A stretch of DNA of 28,362 nucleotides, taken from NCBI GenBank assembly GCA_013334545.1, contig JAAXXJ010000004.1, forward strand, positions 1 to 28,362, written 5' to 3'. The first letter of the stretch is position 1; every line of letters starts with the position of its first letter. Under the pieces are notes generated by a model, which did no database searches, was not told the origin of the DNA, and saw nothing but the letters and a program-made list of their open reading frames with translations. The translations under genes and the position numbers were made by a program. Of the stretch, positions 1-7,689 are shown piece after piece. The DNA comes from Nitrospirota bacterium. GTDB taxonomy: Bacteria > Nitrospirota > UBA9217.

Positions 1-27
1 GATTCGCTCGTGAAGGGAAAATTGTAA
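1..27 (+). CDS. Possible C-terminal tail of an off-window gene
   Basis: Reading from base 1, frame 1 gives D-S-L-V-K-G-K-L followed by TAA at 25-27. A strong intrinsic terminator follows 30 nt later, which is what the end of a gene would look like. Frame 2 stops after three codons, and frame 3 runs through the terminator. Eight residues cannot identify a family, so the call rests on position alone. Confidence 0.3.
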   Translation, partial: DSLVKGKL

Positions 28-57
28 GCAGCACACGAAGCATCATCGCTCTCTCCT

Positions 58-96
58 CGGGGGGCCGGTTTTGTTCAGCCGGTCCCTCGTTTTTTT
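58..96 (+). terminator. Intrinsic terminator of the upstream gene
   Basis: An 11-bp stem (58-68 with 79-89, including two G-U pairs) has a 10-nt loop (69-78) and is followed at once by a run of seven T. It closes whatever is transcribed into the window from the left. Confidence 0.8.
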
Positions 97-97
97 C

Positions 98-492
98 GTT
101 ATTTGCCGGCAGATGCCAGTTATCGCGAAAAGAATTACGGCTCATCGTTGCAGAGGTTGGCAAACGGAAACGGATCAGTGTCGTTACTGATGCCGTCCAT
201 TTTGATGCGGTATTCATCGACGCATGCACGTCCGGATAGGGAAGACCCTTGATGTCCTGAAGCCGGTCGAGCGGCGGGGAGACATCTTATCGCACGTGGC
301 CCGTCCTTTTATAATAGATACTTATATGACTATAAATAATACTTGCCAAGTATCAATATTTCCTGTAGAGTTACTTTTCGTAACGGTATTTCTCAAAGGC
401 AATATGCTGATGCGTCATTATGGCCAGGATGTTGACTCATCATGTCGTGGCAGGTAATTGATGGCTTGTAAAATATTTTCAACAGGACACAG
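98..492. other. Gene-poor, AT-rich intergenic region
   Basis: No credible gene is seen here. The one ORF of any length (224-457, 77 codons) has no ribosome site, no recognisable motif and odd composition. From about 300 to 480 the sequence is clearly more AT-rich than the rest of the window. It contains a consensus TATAAT at 310-315 with only a weak -35 (TTATCG, 287-292, 17-nt spacer). A short palindrome lies just downstream. It may hold regulatory sequence for the formate dehydrogenase operon, but nothing here proves that. Confidence 0.4.
339..353. promoter_or_regulatory. Operator-like palindrome
   Basis: ATACTT-GCC-AAGTAT is a perfect 6+6 inverted repeat with a 3-nt centre. It lies 23 nt downstream of a TATAAT box in the AT-rich spacer before the formate dehydrogenase genes. 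The size and position would suit a dimeric repressor or activator. No regulator family is assigned. Confidence 0.25.
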
Positions 493-557
493 AAGGCAGG
501 TGCGGTTATTCTCAGGGCTTGATCCGAGATGATCCGGGATACCTGCCTTTTCTTTTT
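493..557 (+). terminator. Terminator or attenuator upstream of fdhA
   Basis: AAGGCAGGT (493-501) pairs perfectly with ACCTGCCTT (541-549), followed by a T-rich tract to 559. The 39-nt loop is long and can fold internally around its repeated GATCCG segments. No gene lies just upstream to be terminated. It may therefore be a leader attenuator for transcripts starting further up, or the remains of an old gene end. Confidence 0.5.
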
Positions 558-558
558 T

Positions 559-567
559 TGCTATACT
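559..567 (+). promoter_or_regulatory. Candidate extended -10 promoter for the fdh operon
   Basis: TGC-TATACT is an extended -10 element (TG-N-TATACT) directly after the T-tract of the preceding hairpin. No -35 hexamer is seen at the expected 539-544. The predicted start near 574 would give a leader of about 77 nt ending in the AAGGAGG ribosome site at 639-645. Motif match only. Confidence 0.35.
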
Positions 568-650
568 ACAGGACATGTGCTTCTGGCAGTACAGAGGTTC
601 ACCGATATTGTCGCAGGAATAACGTCTCTATCTTATATAAGGAGGGTACT

Positions 651-3600
651 ATGGGGGTATCACGACGGGATTTTCTCAAGATCTCAGGCAGTACGCTTCT
701 CCTCGGTCCGCTGGCCGCCCCGGGCTCCGCTGAAGCACAAGAGCGGGAGTCGAAGATCAAGGGCGCCAAAGAGACCAAGACCGTCTGTCCGTACTGTTCG
801 GTGGGCTGCGGCATCATCGTCCACACGAAAGACGGCAAGGTGGTGAACACGGAGGGAGACCCGGAGCATCCGATCAACGAGGGGACTCTCTGTCCGAAGG
901 GCGCGTCGATCATGCAATTGGTGAACAACGACACCCGCGTCCTGAAGCCGATGTACCGGGCGCCCGGCGCCGACGCCTGGAAGGAAGTGGAGTGGGACTG
1001 GGCGCTGGACCAGATCGCGAAGAAGGTGAAGGACACCCGCGACCGCACGTTCAAGCTCACCTCCAAATCCAAGGTGAAGGAGAAGCAGCCTGACGGAACG
1101 GAGAAAGAGGTCGAGAAGGATTTCACGGTGAACCGGACCGACGCCATCGCCCATGTGGGCAGCGCAGCCCTCGACAATGAGGAGTGCTACCTGCTCCAGA
1201 AGATGCTCCGGTCCTGGGGCCTGGTGTATATAGAACACCAGGCGCGCATTTGACACTCCGCGACGGTAGCGGCTCTGGGAGAGTCGTTCGGACGCGGTGC
1301 AATGACGAACCACTGGATCGATTTCAAGAACGCTGATGTTATCCTCGTAATGGGTGCCAACCCGGCCTCGAACCACCCTATCTCCATGAAATGGGTGATG
1401 CGGGCGAAGGAGAAGGGCGCCAAGCTCATCGTGGTGGACCCCCGGTTCACCCAGACCGCCGCGAAGGCGGACCTCTATGCGCCCATGCGCTCGGGAACGG
1501 ACATCGCCTTCCTGGGCGGCATGATCAAGTACATCCTCGACAACAAGCTCTACTTCAAGGACTACGTCGTCAATTACACGAACGCGCCATTCCTCGTGAA
1601 TGCCGATTTCAAAGGGCCCGGCGAGTTGAACGGCCTGTTCTCGGGCTATGACGAAAAGGCGCGCAAGTACGACAAGAAGACCTGGTCCTACCAGATGGGT
1701 GAGGACGGGATCCCGAAGAAAGACCCGACGCTCACGAGCCCGAACTGCGTGTTCCAGCTCCTGAAGAAGCAGTACGCCCGCTACACCCTCGACAAAGTAT
1801 CGCAGATCACCGGAACGCCGAAGGACAAGCTCGAGGCGGTCTACAAGCTCTACGGATCCACCGGCCGTCCGAACAAGGCCGGCACCGAGCTCTATGCCAT
1901 GGGCTGGACGCAGCACACCATCGGCACCCAGAACATCCGTACCATGGCCATCATCCAGCTCCTGCTCGGGAATATCGGCATCGCCGGCGGCGGCATAAAC
2001 GCCCTCCGCGGCGAGTCGAACGTGCAGGGGTCCACAGACCAGGGTCTCCTGTTCCACCTCCTGCCGGGATACAATGCAACCCCGTCGGCCTCGCTCAAGG
2101 ACCTGACCTCCTACATCGAGAAGTTCACGCCCAAGACCAAGGACCCCAAGAGCGTCAACTGGCTGTCGAACCGGAATAAGTACATCGTGAGCTATCTGAA
2201 GGCTATCTACGGCGCCAACGCGACAAAGGAGAATGATTTCGGCTACGCTTGGCTGCCGAAGATCGACGAGGGCATGAACGCCTCGTGGCTCATGCTGTTC
2301 GACAAGATGTTCAAGGGCCAGTTTGACGGCTTCTTCGCCTGGGGCCAGAACCCGGCCTGTTCCGGCGCCAACGCCAACAAGACGAGAAATGCCATGGCCA
2401 AACTCAAGTGGCTGGTGAACGTGAACCTCTTCGACAACGAGACCGCTTCTTTCTGGAAGGGGCCGGGCATGAACCCCAAGGACATCCAGACCGAAGTGTT
2501 CATGCTGCCCTGTGTCTCGTCCATTGAGAAAGAGGGGAGCATCACCAACTCGGGCCGGCTGGCCCAGTGGCGCTACAAGGCTATCGACCACCTTGGCAAG
2601 TCCAGGCCCGACGCGGACATCATGAACGACCTGTTCCTGAAGGTCCGGGCGCTCTACAAGAAGGAAGGGGGCAAGTTCCCGGAACCGATCCTGAAGACCA
2701 CATGGAACTATGGCAAGGAAGTGGACATCCACAAGGTGGCCAAGGAGATCAATGGCTACTACCTTGAGGACGTGTACGACAAGAAGGCGACACCGCCCAA
2801 GCTGCTCGGCAAGAAGGGCGAGCTCTGCGCCACCTTCGTCCATCTCCAGGCTGACGGGACAACTTCCTGCGGAAACTGGCTCTTCAGCCAGAGCTACACG
2901 CAGAAGGAAGGCAAGGTCATCAACATGATGGCGCGCCGCGGCAAGAACGATCCCACAGGCCTCGGGCTCTACCCCGAATGGGCCTGGTGCTGGCCGGTGA
3001 ACCGCAAGGTCATCTACAATCGCGCGTCCGTGGACCTGAACGGCGATCCCTGGGATCCCAAACGGCCGCTGCTCAAGTGGGACGCGAACAAGGAGGATCC
3101 GGTATCCAAGAAGCCAGGCGTCTGGGTGGGCGACGTGCCCGATGGCCCGGCACCGCCCATGGCCAAGGACCCCGGCAAGTACCCCTTCATCATGATGGCC
3201 GAAGGCAAGGGCGCGCTCTACGGCCCGGGCCTGAACGATGGGCCGTTCCCCGAGCACTATGAGGCGCTGGAGTGCCCGCTCGAGGAAAGCCTGATGTCGA
3301 AGCAGCGCATCAATCCGACGATCAAGATCTTCGGCGAGAAGGAGGATGCCTTCTATTCTTGCGACATGCGGTATCCCTACGTGGCGACCACGTACCGGGT
3401 GACCGAGCATTGGCAGACGGGCGTCATGACGCGCCACACCCCCTGGCTCCTCGAGATGGTGCCGCAGCAGTTCGTCGAGATGAGCAGGGAACTGGCGGCG
3501 GAGAAGGGGATCAAGGGCGGCGACCGCATCAAGGTTAAGTCCGGCCGTGGAGAGATCCTGGCAATGGCCGTGGTGACGGCGCGGTTCAAACCCTTCAAGA

Positions 3601-3770
3601 TCGGCGGCCAGACCGTACATCAGGTCGGGATGCCGTGGTGCTTCGGGTGGCAATACCCGGTCAACGGCAGACAGGGCGACAGTTCGAATCTGCTGACCGC
3701 GACCGTCGGTGATGCCAACACCATGATCCCCGAATCCAAGGCCTTTATGGTCAATATCGAGAAAGCATAG
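651..3770 (+). CDS. fdhA: Selenocysteine-containing formate dehydrogenase, alpha (catalytic) subunit
   Basis: Oxidises formate to CO2 at a Mo/W-bis-MGD site in the periplasm and passes electrons to the ferredoxin subunit next door. The product is 1039 residues, close to FdnG (about 1015). Residues 1-30 form a Tat signal (S-R-R-D-F-L-K, then a hydrophobic stretch). C46, C49, C53 and C81 bind the N-terminal 4Fe-4S cluster. Codon 201 is TGA (1251-1253), exactly where FdnG/FdhF have selenocysteine. It is followed by His202 and the family sequence F-G-R-G-A-M-T-N-H-W, and the frame then stays open to TAG at 3770. Start ATG 651 is chosen because AAGGAGG lies 5 nt upstream and the Tat motif begins there; the same frame is open back to 519, but that part is not protein-like. 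The next gene begins 9 nt later. Read without recoding it would appear as two broken genes. Confidence 0.95.
1251..1291 (+). other. Selenocysteine UGA codon and candidate bacterial SECIS in fdhA
   Basis: The UGA at 1251-1253 is followed 19 nt later by a small hairpin, CTCT (1273-1276) with AGAG (1280-1283) and loop GGG. Weaker outer pairing is possible between 1258-1263 and 1284-1291. Bacterial SECIS elements lie inside the coding sequence about 11-37 nt after the UGA and carry a G early in the loop; both hold here. The fold was made by eye. Confidence 0.6.
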
Positions 3771-3779
3771 GAGACAGTC

Positions 3780-4601
3780 ATGGCGATTGATAACGGGAAA
3801 TCAAAAGGCGTGCTGGTGGACCTGACCCGATGCATCGGCTGTCGTGGCTGCCAGGTCGCCTGCAAATCGTGGAACGAGCGGTCGGTCAAACCGACCGTCA
3901 TGTACGGGAACTTCACCAATCCCCCGAAGCTCAACTCCGAGTGTTATACGAACATCAGGTATGTCGAATGGGAGACGGACAAGGGGCCGGTGTGGCAGTT
4001 CGTCAAGAGCCAGTGCATGCACTGCAAGGACCCGGCCTGTGTATCGGCCTGCCCCGCGAGCGCGCTCATAAAGACGCCGGAGGGGCCCGTCACGTACTAT
4101 TATGAAAAGTGCCTTGGTTGCCGGTACTGCATGATGGCCTGTCCATTCCACATCCCGAAGTACGAGTGGGAAAAGACCGTTTTCCCCTTCCCCTGGGTGC
4201 GGAAGTGCACATTCTGCTCGGACCGCATTGCCGACGGAAAGACGCCGGCCTGCATCAAGGTCTGCCCCACGAACGTGATGTTCTTCGGTCCCCTCGATGA
4301 GGTGAAGCAGGAGGCCGAGAAACGGCTGAAGGAGAATCCCGGCAAGTATGTGAACCACATATATGGTAAAAATGAGGCAGGTGGTACGGCGTGGATGTAC
4401 CTCTCGGCGGTGCCTTTTGCGCAACTGGGGTTCGATGTGGACATCCCGGCCAAGCCGCATCCGGACTACACCTGGTCCATGCTCCGGGAGATCCCCTACA
4501 AGGTCGGCGTGCTGGTGGTCGGTCTTTCGCTCATCGCCGCCTTCAGGAACCGGGGGAGCAGTGAACAGGGCTCCGATACAACGCACGGGAAGGAGAAATG
4601 A
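3780..4601 (+). CDS. fdhB: Formate dehydrogenase iron-sulfur (beta) subunit
   Basis: Electron-transfer subunit carrying four 4Fe-4S clusters from FdhA to the membrane quinone site. The 273 residues contain four cysteine groups: C18/21/24/28, C79/82/87/91, C111/114/117/121 and C143/146/158/162. This is the FdnH/HybA/NrfC pattern. A single hydrophobic segment near 241-255 could anchor the C-terminus, as in FdnH. ATG 3780 has GGAG just upstream (3771-3774) and follows fdhA by 9 nt. The stop (TGA 4599-4601) overlaps the start region of the next gene, so the three genes are surely one transcript. There is no signal peptide, consistent with co-export alongside Tat-targeted FdhA. Confidence 0.93.
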   Translation: MAIDNGKSKGVLVDLTRCIGCRGCQVACKSWNERSVKPTVMYGNFTNPPKLNSECYTNIRYVEWETDKGPVWQFVKSQCMHCKDPACVSACPASALIKTPEGPVTYYYEKCLGCRYCMMACPFHIPKYEWEKTVFPFPWVRKCTFCSDRIADGKTPACIKVCPTNVMFFGPLDEVKQEAEKRLKENPGKYVNHIYGKNEAGGTAWMYLSAVPFAQLGFDVDIPAKPHPDYTWSMLREIPYKVGVLVVGLSLIAAFRNRGSSEQGSDTTHGKEK

Positions 4602-4603
4602 CC

Positions 4604-5740
4604 ATGACGATCACGGAAGGACTGCAAAAAAGCTTTGAAACGAAAGGGATGCGACTCCTTCTCCTGCTCGTCGGTTTGGGGATCGTGGCGACCGTCTACC
4701 GGTTTGCAGTGGGTCTCGGGGCGTCCACGAACTTGACCGACGATCTCCCGTGGGGGCTCTGGGTCGCCGTTGACGTGCTTTCAGGCGTCGCATTGGCCGC
4801 AGGTGGCTTCACCATCACCGCGGCGGTCTATATCTTCAACATGAAGAAGTACAAGCCGATCGCTCGGCCGGCGATCCTGACCGCATTCGTGGGTTACGCG
4901 ATCGTGCTCGTGGGCCTGGCCATCGACGTGGGTAAGCCGATCTCTGCATGGCGTCCGCTGTTTTTCTGGCAATACCATTCGGTCATGTTCGAGGTTTTCT
5001 GGTGCATCACCATCTACACCACGGTCCTGGCCTTCGAGTTCGCTCCGGCTTTCCTGGAACGGGTAAAGTGGGAGACGCCGCTGAAGATCATCCATATTCT
5101 CCACTACCCCCTGGTGATCGCCGGCATCGTGCTGTCGTTCCTGCACCAGTCGTCCCTGGGCGGCTTCTTCCTGATCATGCCGTCGAAGCTCAGCCATCTG
5201 TGGTATACGCCGAACCTGCCGTACCTTTTCTACCTTTCCGCAATCGCCGCGGGGCTCGCGATGGTCTCCGTTGAGGGCATTGTCAGTTCACGCGCCCTCA
5301 AGCGGAACGTGGATGAAATGTCCATCCTCCAGGGCCTCGGCCGCGGCGCACGGATCACGCTGATCATCTACCTCATTGCGAAGATCGCCGATATGACCTA
5401 TCAGGGCAACTGGCCGCTCCTGTTCGCAGGGACCAAGGCGAGCTTCTTCTGGAGCGTCGAGCTCATCGTCGGCGTGATCGTGCCGATCGTGCTCTATTCG
5501 ATGAAGTCGGTCCGCGAATCGGAAAATGGATTGCTCGTCACCTCCGGGCTGGTGCTGTTCGGTGTTGTCCTGAACCGGTTCGACGTGAACTTCTTCGCCC
5601 AGGCGGGTACCGACACGCTTTACTTCCCCTCGGTGTGGGAGATGCTCGTGACCATCGGGCTGATATCCGCCATTATCCTGGCTTACCGACTTGCCGTGAT
5701 GCACCTGCCGGTGTTCCACGAAGGGCCGCTGAACCGCTGA
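4604..5740 (+). CDS. NrfD/HybB-type membrane quinone-interacting subunit of formate dehydrogenase
   Basis: Polytopic membrane protein of about 378 residues with roughly nine or ten hydrophobic segments. It has the HybB/NrfD-like features L-P-W-G-L-W-V near residue 50 and later V-N-R-F-D-V-N. It should pass electrons from FdhB to the quinone pool. This differs from the classical FdnI cytochrome b556; the complex is of the mixed type with an NrfD-like gamma subunit. Two starts are possible. ATG 4598 overlaps the fdhB stop (ATGA) but sits only 2 nt from AGGAG (4591-4595). ATG 4604 has a good 8-nt spacing and is preferred. The difference is two residues. Confidence 0.85.
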   Translation: MTITEGLQKSFETKGMRLLLLLVGLGIVATVYRFAVGLGASTNLTDDLPWGLWVAVDVLSGVALAAGGFTITAAVYIFNMKKYKPIARPAILTAFVGYAIVLVGLAIDVGKPISAWRPLFFWQYHSVMFEVFWCITIYTTVLAFEFAPAFLERVKWETPLKIIHILHYPLVIAGIVLSFLHQSSLGGFFLIMPSKLSHLWYTPNLPYLFYLSAIAAGLAMVSVEGIVSSRALKRNVDEMSILQGLGRGARITLIIYLIAKIADMTYQGNWPLLFAGTKASFFWSVELIVGVIVPIVLYSMKSVRESENGLLVTSGLVLFGVVLNRFDVNFFAQAGTDTLYFPSVWEMLVTIGLISAIILAYRLAVMHLPVFHEGPLNR

Positions 5741-5763
5741 GGTCAGAAACGCACGGTCTCGAA

Positions 5764-5792
5764 GAGGGGACGCCTGTCCCCTCCCTTTTTTT
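5764..5792 (+). terminator. Intergenic terminator between the fdh genes and the seleno-DsbA gene
   Basis: GAGGGGAC (5764-5771) and GTCCCCTC (5776-5783) form a perfect 8-bp stem with loop GCCT. Two C and seven T (5786-5792) follow. The Shine-Dalgarno GGAGG of the next gene starts only 4 nt after the T-tract. Downstream expression must therefore come from read-through or from a promoter upstream within 5740-5760 or the end of the previous gene. Confidence 0.75.
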
Positions 5793-5808
5793 CTTGGAGG
5801 CATATACC

Positions 5809-6399
5809 ATGAAGAATGCTCTCAGAATCCTCACGTTGCTCCTGCTGGTCGTCGGCACAGCCTTTTCGGCTGACAAGCGTGTTGCGATCCCTCTCGGCAG
5901 CGCTCCGTCTCTTGGCCCCGAGAACGCGCCGGTAACCATCGTCGAGTTTATCGATTTTCAATGACCGCACTGCGTGGCGGCCGGTCCGACCGTCAAAAAG
6001 ATCATGGATGCATATCAAGGCAAGGTGCGGTTGGTGATCAAGAACTACCCCTACAAATACCGGGACTATTCCCGCATCGCGGCCGAGGCGTCCCTCGCCG
6101 CCCGGGAACAGGGGAAGTACTGGGAGATGCACGACATCCTGATCACGCGCTCGCCGAAGCTTGACCGGGAGAACCTGATCTCTTATGCGAAGGAACTCGG
6201 TCTCGATGTCAAGAAGTTCACGGAATCCATCGATTCCCAGAAGTACAGGAAGGAGATCGATGCGGACCTCAAACTCGCGACCGACATGGACCTCTACAAT
6301 ACCCCGACCTTCTACATCAACGGCAGGCAGGTGGTGGGGGAGCGGCCCTTCGAGTATTTTAAGAAGATCATCGATGAAGAGCTGAAAACGACAAAGTAA
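5809..6399 (+). CDS. Selenoprotein: secreted DsbA-like thioredoxin-fold oxidoreductase with U-x-x-C active site
   Basis: Predicted periplasmic thiol/selenol-disulfide oxidoreductase of 196 residues. Residues 1-20 are a Sec signal (K-N then a Leu-rich core, ending near A-F-S-A). The family sequence V-T-I-V-E-F-I-D-F-Q leads directly to TGA (5962-5964, codon 52), then P-H-C. Homologous proteins have F-C-P-x-C there, so UGA sits precisely at the catalytic first Cys. The same frame then stays open to TAA at 6399 and holds the rest of a DSBA/Thioredoxin_4 domain: E-Q-G-K-Y-W-E-M-H-D, an alpha-helical insertion, and the cis-proline loop N-T-P-T-F-Y-I-N-G (Pro166). ATG 5809 has GGAGG at 5796-5800. 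TGA is an ordinary stop for other genes here (for example 5738-5740), so this is local recoding. A mutated Cys codon (TGC/TGT to TGA, a pseudogene) is the alternative. The intact downstream frame and the neighbouring selenoprotein argue against it. Confidence 0.85.
5962..5992 (+). other. Selenocysteine UGA codon and weak SECIS candidate in the DsbA-like gene
   Basis: After UGA 5962-5964, a hairpin CGGT (5982-5985) with ACCG (5989-5992) and loop CCG begins 17 nt downstream, nearly the spacing seen in fdhA. The simple loop lacks a G in its first two positions, unlike the usual bacterial consensus. An alternative pairing of GACCG (5963-5967) with CGGTC (5982-5986) also exists. The structure is therefore less convincing than the active-site position of the UGA. 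Confidence 0.4.
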
Positions 6400-6436
6400 G
6401 TTCCGAGTTCTGGGTAAGGCAGAAGGAGATACGGCA

Positions 6437-7492
6437 ATGGTCAATAGCGTGTTCAAGCTGGTCCTTTGTGCGGTTTTAACTGCCGGCACGGCCCACGCCG
6501 GGAAGCTCATGCCGGTGAGTGAGGTGCCGGCACCTGCGACCAATCAGCAGACGCCCGAGAAGATCGAGCTCGGGAAGAAGCTCTTTTTCGACCGGAGGCT
6601 TTCGGGCGACGGCACCATGAGCTGCTCAACCTGCCACGACCCGGACAAGGGCTTTTCCGACGACCTGGCGATATCGCTCAGCTACCCCACGACGAGGAAC
6701 TGGCGGAACTCGCCCACGCTGTTCAACATCGGGCTCCAGAAGTTCCTGTTCCACGACGGCAGGGCACACACGCTCGAAGAGCAGGCGCTGTTCCCTATGA
6801 TGTCCGCCTTCGAGATGAACCAGAACCTCGATTTCGTCGAGGAGGAGATCCGCTCGGTGCCGGAGTACGTGGAGGCCTTCCGGAAGGTCTTCGGCGGCGA
6901 GGTGACGCGGGAGCGGATGGCCATGGCGCTTGCCGCCTTCCAGCGCACGCTTGTTTCCGCGAACTCGCCGCTCGACCGGTTCCTGACGGGGGACAAGAAG
7001 GCCTTCTCCGTCGAGGCAAAGAAGGGGTACGATGTCTTCATGGGGAAGGCAAGATGCGCTGACTGTCATGATGGAGTGAATCTGGCAGACAACAAGTTCT
7101 ACGCGCTGAACGTGCCCGAGAACGAGGAGCAGGAGAAGGACCCGCGGGTGGCGGCGACGCGACGCTTCGTGGCGAAGGTCTCGCATTATGAGGATTATCT
7201 GAACCTCAAGGAGGACCCGGGAAGGTACCTGGTCACCAAGGAACAAAAGGACTGGAAGGCCTTCCGGACACCCACGCTCCGGGAGATCGCCAAGACCGGG
7301 CCGTACATGCACAACGGCATCTTTGCCACGCTCGATGAGGTCATCGAGTTCTTCGACAAGGGCGGCGGGAAGGGGAACAGCGCCCTCAAGCCGCTGAAGC
7401 TGACCGATGCGGAAAAGAAGGCCTTGAAGACGTTCCTCGTTGAAGGTCTGGCTGGTGAAGAGGCGCCGTTCAAGTACCCGAAGGTGCCGTAG
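6437..7492 (+). CDS. Di-haem cytochrome c peroxidase (CcpA/MauG family)
   Basis: Periplasmic enzyme that reduces hydrogen peroxide with electrons from small c-type cytochromes. The 351 residues begin with a Sec signal cleaved near A-H-A (residues 19-21). Two haem c motifs are present, C-S-T-C-H at 63-67 and C-A-D-C-H at 207-211, with the usual spacing for this family. Other family landmarks are L-G-K-K-L-F-F-D-x-R-L-S near 45-56, the F-H-D-G-R stretch near 105, and F-R-T-P-T-L-R-E followed by G-P-Y-M-H-N-G near the C-terminus. The start has AAGGAG 10 nt upstream. It follows the DsbA-like gene by 37 nt with no terminator between, so the two are probably cotranscribed. A MauG-like oxidase role is possible but less likely. 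Confidence 0.92.
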   Translation: MVNSVFKLVLCAVLTAGTAHAGKLMPVSEVPAPATNQQTPEKIELGKKLFFDRRLSGDGTMSCSTCHDPDKGFSDDLAISLSYPTTRNWRNSPTLFNIGLQKFLFHDGRAHTLEEQALFPMMSAFEMNQNLDFVEEEIRSVPEYVEAFRKVFGGEVTRERMAMALAAFQRTLVSANSPLDRFLTGDKKAFSVEAKKGYDVFMGKARCADCHDGVNLADNKFYALNVPENEEQEKDPRVAATRRFVAKVSHYEDYLNLKEDPGRYLVTKEQKDWKAFRTPTLREIAKTGPYMHNGIFATLDEVIEFFDKGGGKGNSALKPLKLTDAEKKALKTFLVEGLAGEEAPFKYPKVP

Positions 7493-7520
7493 ACATTACA
7501 CGACATGCAAGTACCCTTGA

Positions 7521-7559
7521 AAGGATGCGCTCGACAGCTTGAGTGCGTCCTTTTCTCTT
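7521..7559 (+). terminator. Intrinsic terminator after the peroxidase gene
   Basis: A 12-bp stem (7521-7532 with 7541-7552, two G-U pairs) has an 8-nt loop and the T-rich tail TTTTCTCTT. It separates the redox block from the pilus operon. It also shows that the pilM frame, which is open back to 7543, does not start there. Confidence 0.85.
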
Positions 7560-7653
7560 GAGCGGCGGCTCTGCTCGATCCCCGGAAAGGAGCGGACGTT
7601 TCACGGGCTGCACCCGGCTTTCATGGAAAAACGATGGCCTGCCCCAAAAATGT

Positions 7654-7682
7654 TTGACTTCCCCGAGTCTCCTTGCTAATAT
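7654..7682 (+). promoter_or_regulatory. Sigma70-type promoter for pilM, with +1 at the start codon
   Basis: TTGACT (7654-7659), 17-nt spacer, TAATAT (7677-7682). With the usual 7-nt offset, transcription would begin at 7689-7690, and the pilM ATG is at 7690. No Shine-Dalgarno precedes the ATG. The pilM message is therefore probably leaderless. Confidence 0.65.
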
Positions 7683-7689
7683 TCCGCAA

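Noticed and set aside
224..457. 77-codon ORF in the left spacer
   Set aside because: No ribosome site, no recognisable motif, and it crosses an AT-rich stretch with promoter-like sequence.
581..600. Sigma54-like TGGCA...GGTTC upstream of fdhA
   Set aside because: The -12 element lacks the required TTGC, so the match to the -24/-12 consensus fails.
519..650. Longer FdhA start at 519
   Set aside because: It would place 44 non-conserved residues before the Tat signal. ATG 651 has an ideal ribosome site and the S-R-R-D-F-L-K motif.
684..3653. 989-codon minus-strand ORF opposite fdhA
   Set aside because: It is the antisense frame of a GC-rich gene. Its residues are Leu/Arg/His/Val-rich with no motif, and the plus strand encodes a clear formate dehydrogenase.
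5809..6399. Pseudogene with a nonsense mutation
   Set aside because: The only stop lies exactly at the redox-active Cys and the rest of the domain is intact. A certain selenoprotein gene lies in the same block. It cannot be fully excluded without the sel genes.
7543..7689. Longer PilM start at 7543
   Set aside because: It begins within the terminator hairpin of the previous gene and lies upstream of the promoter.
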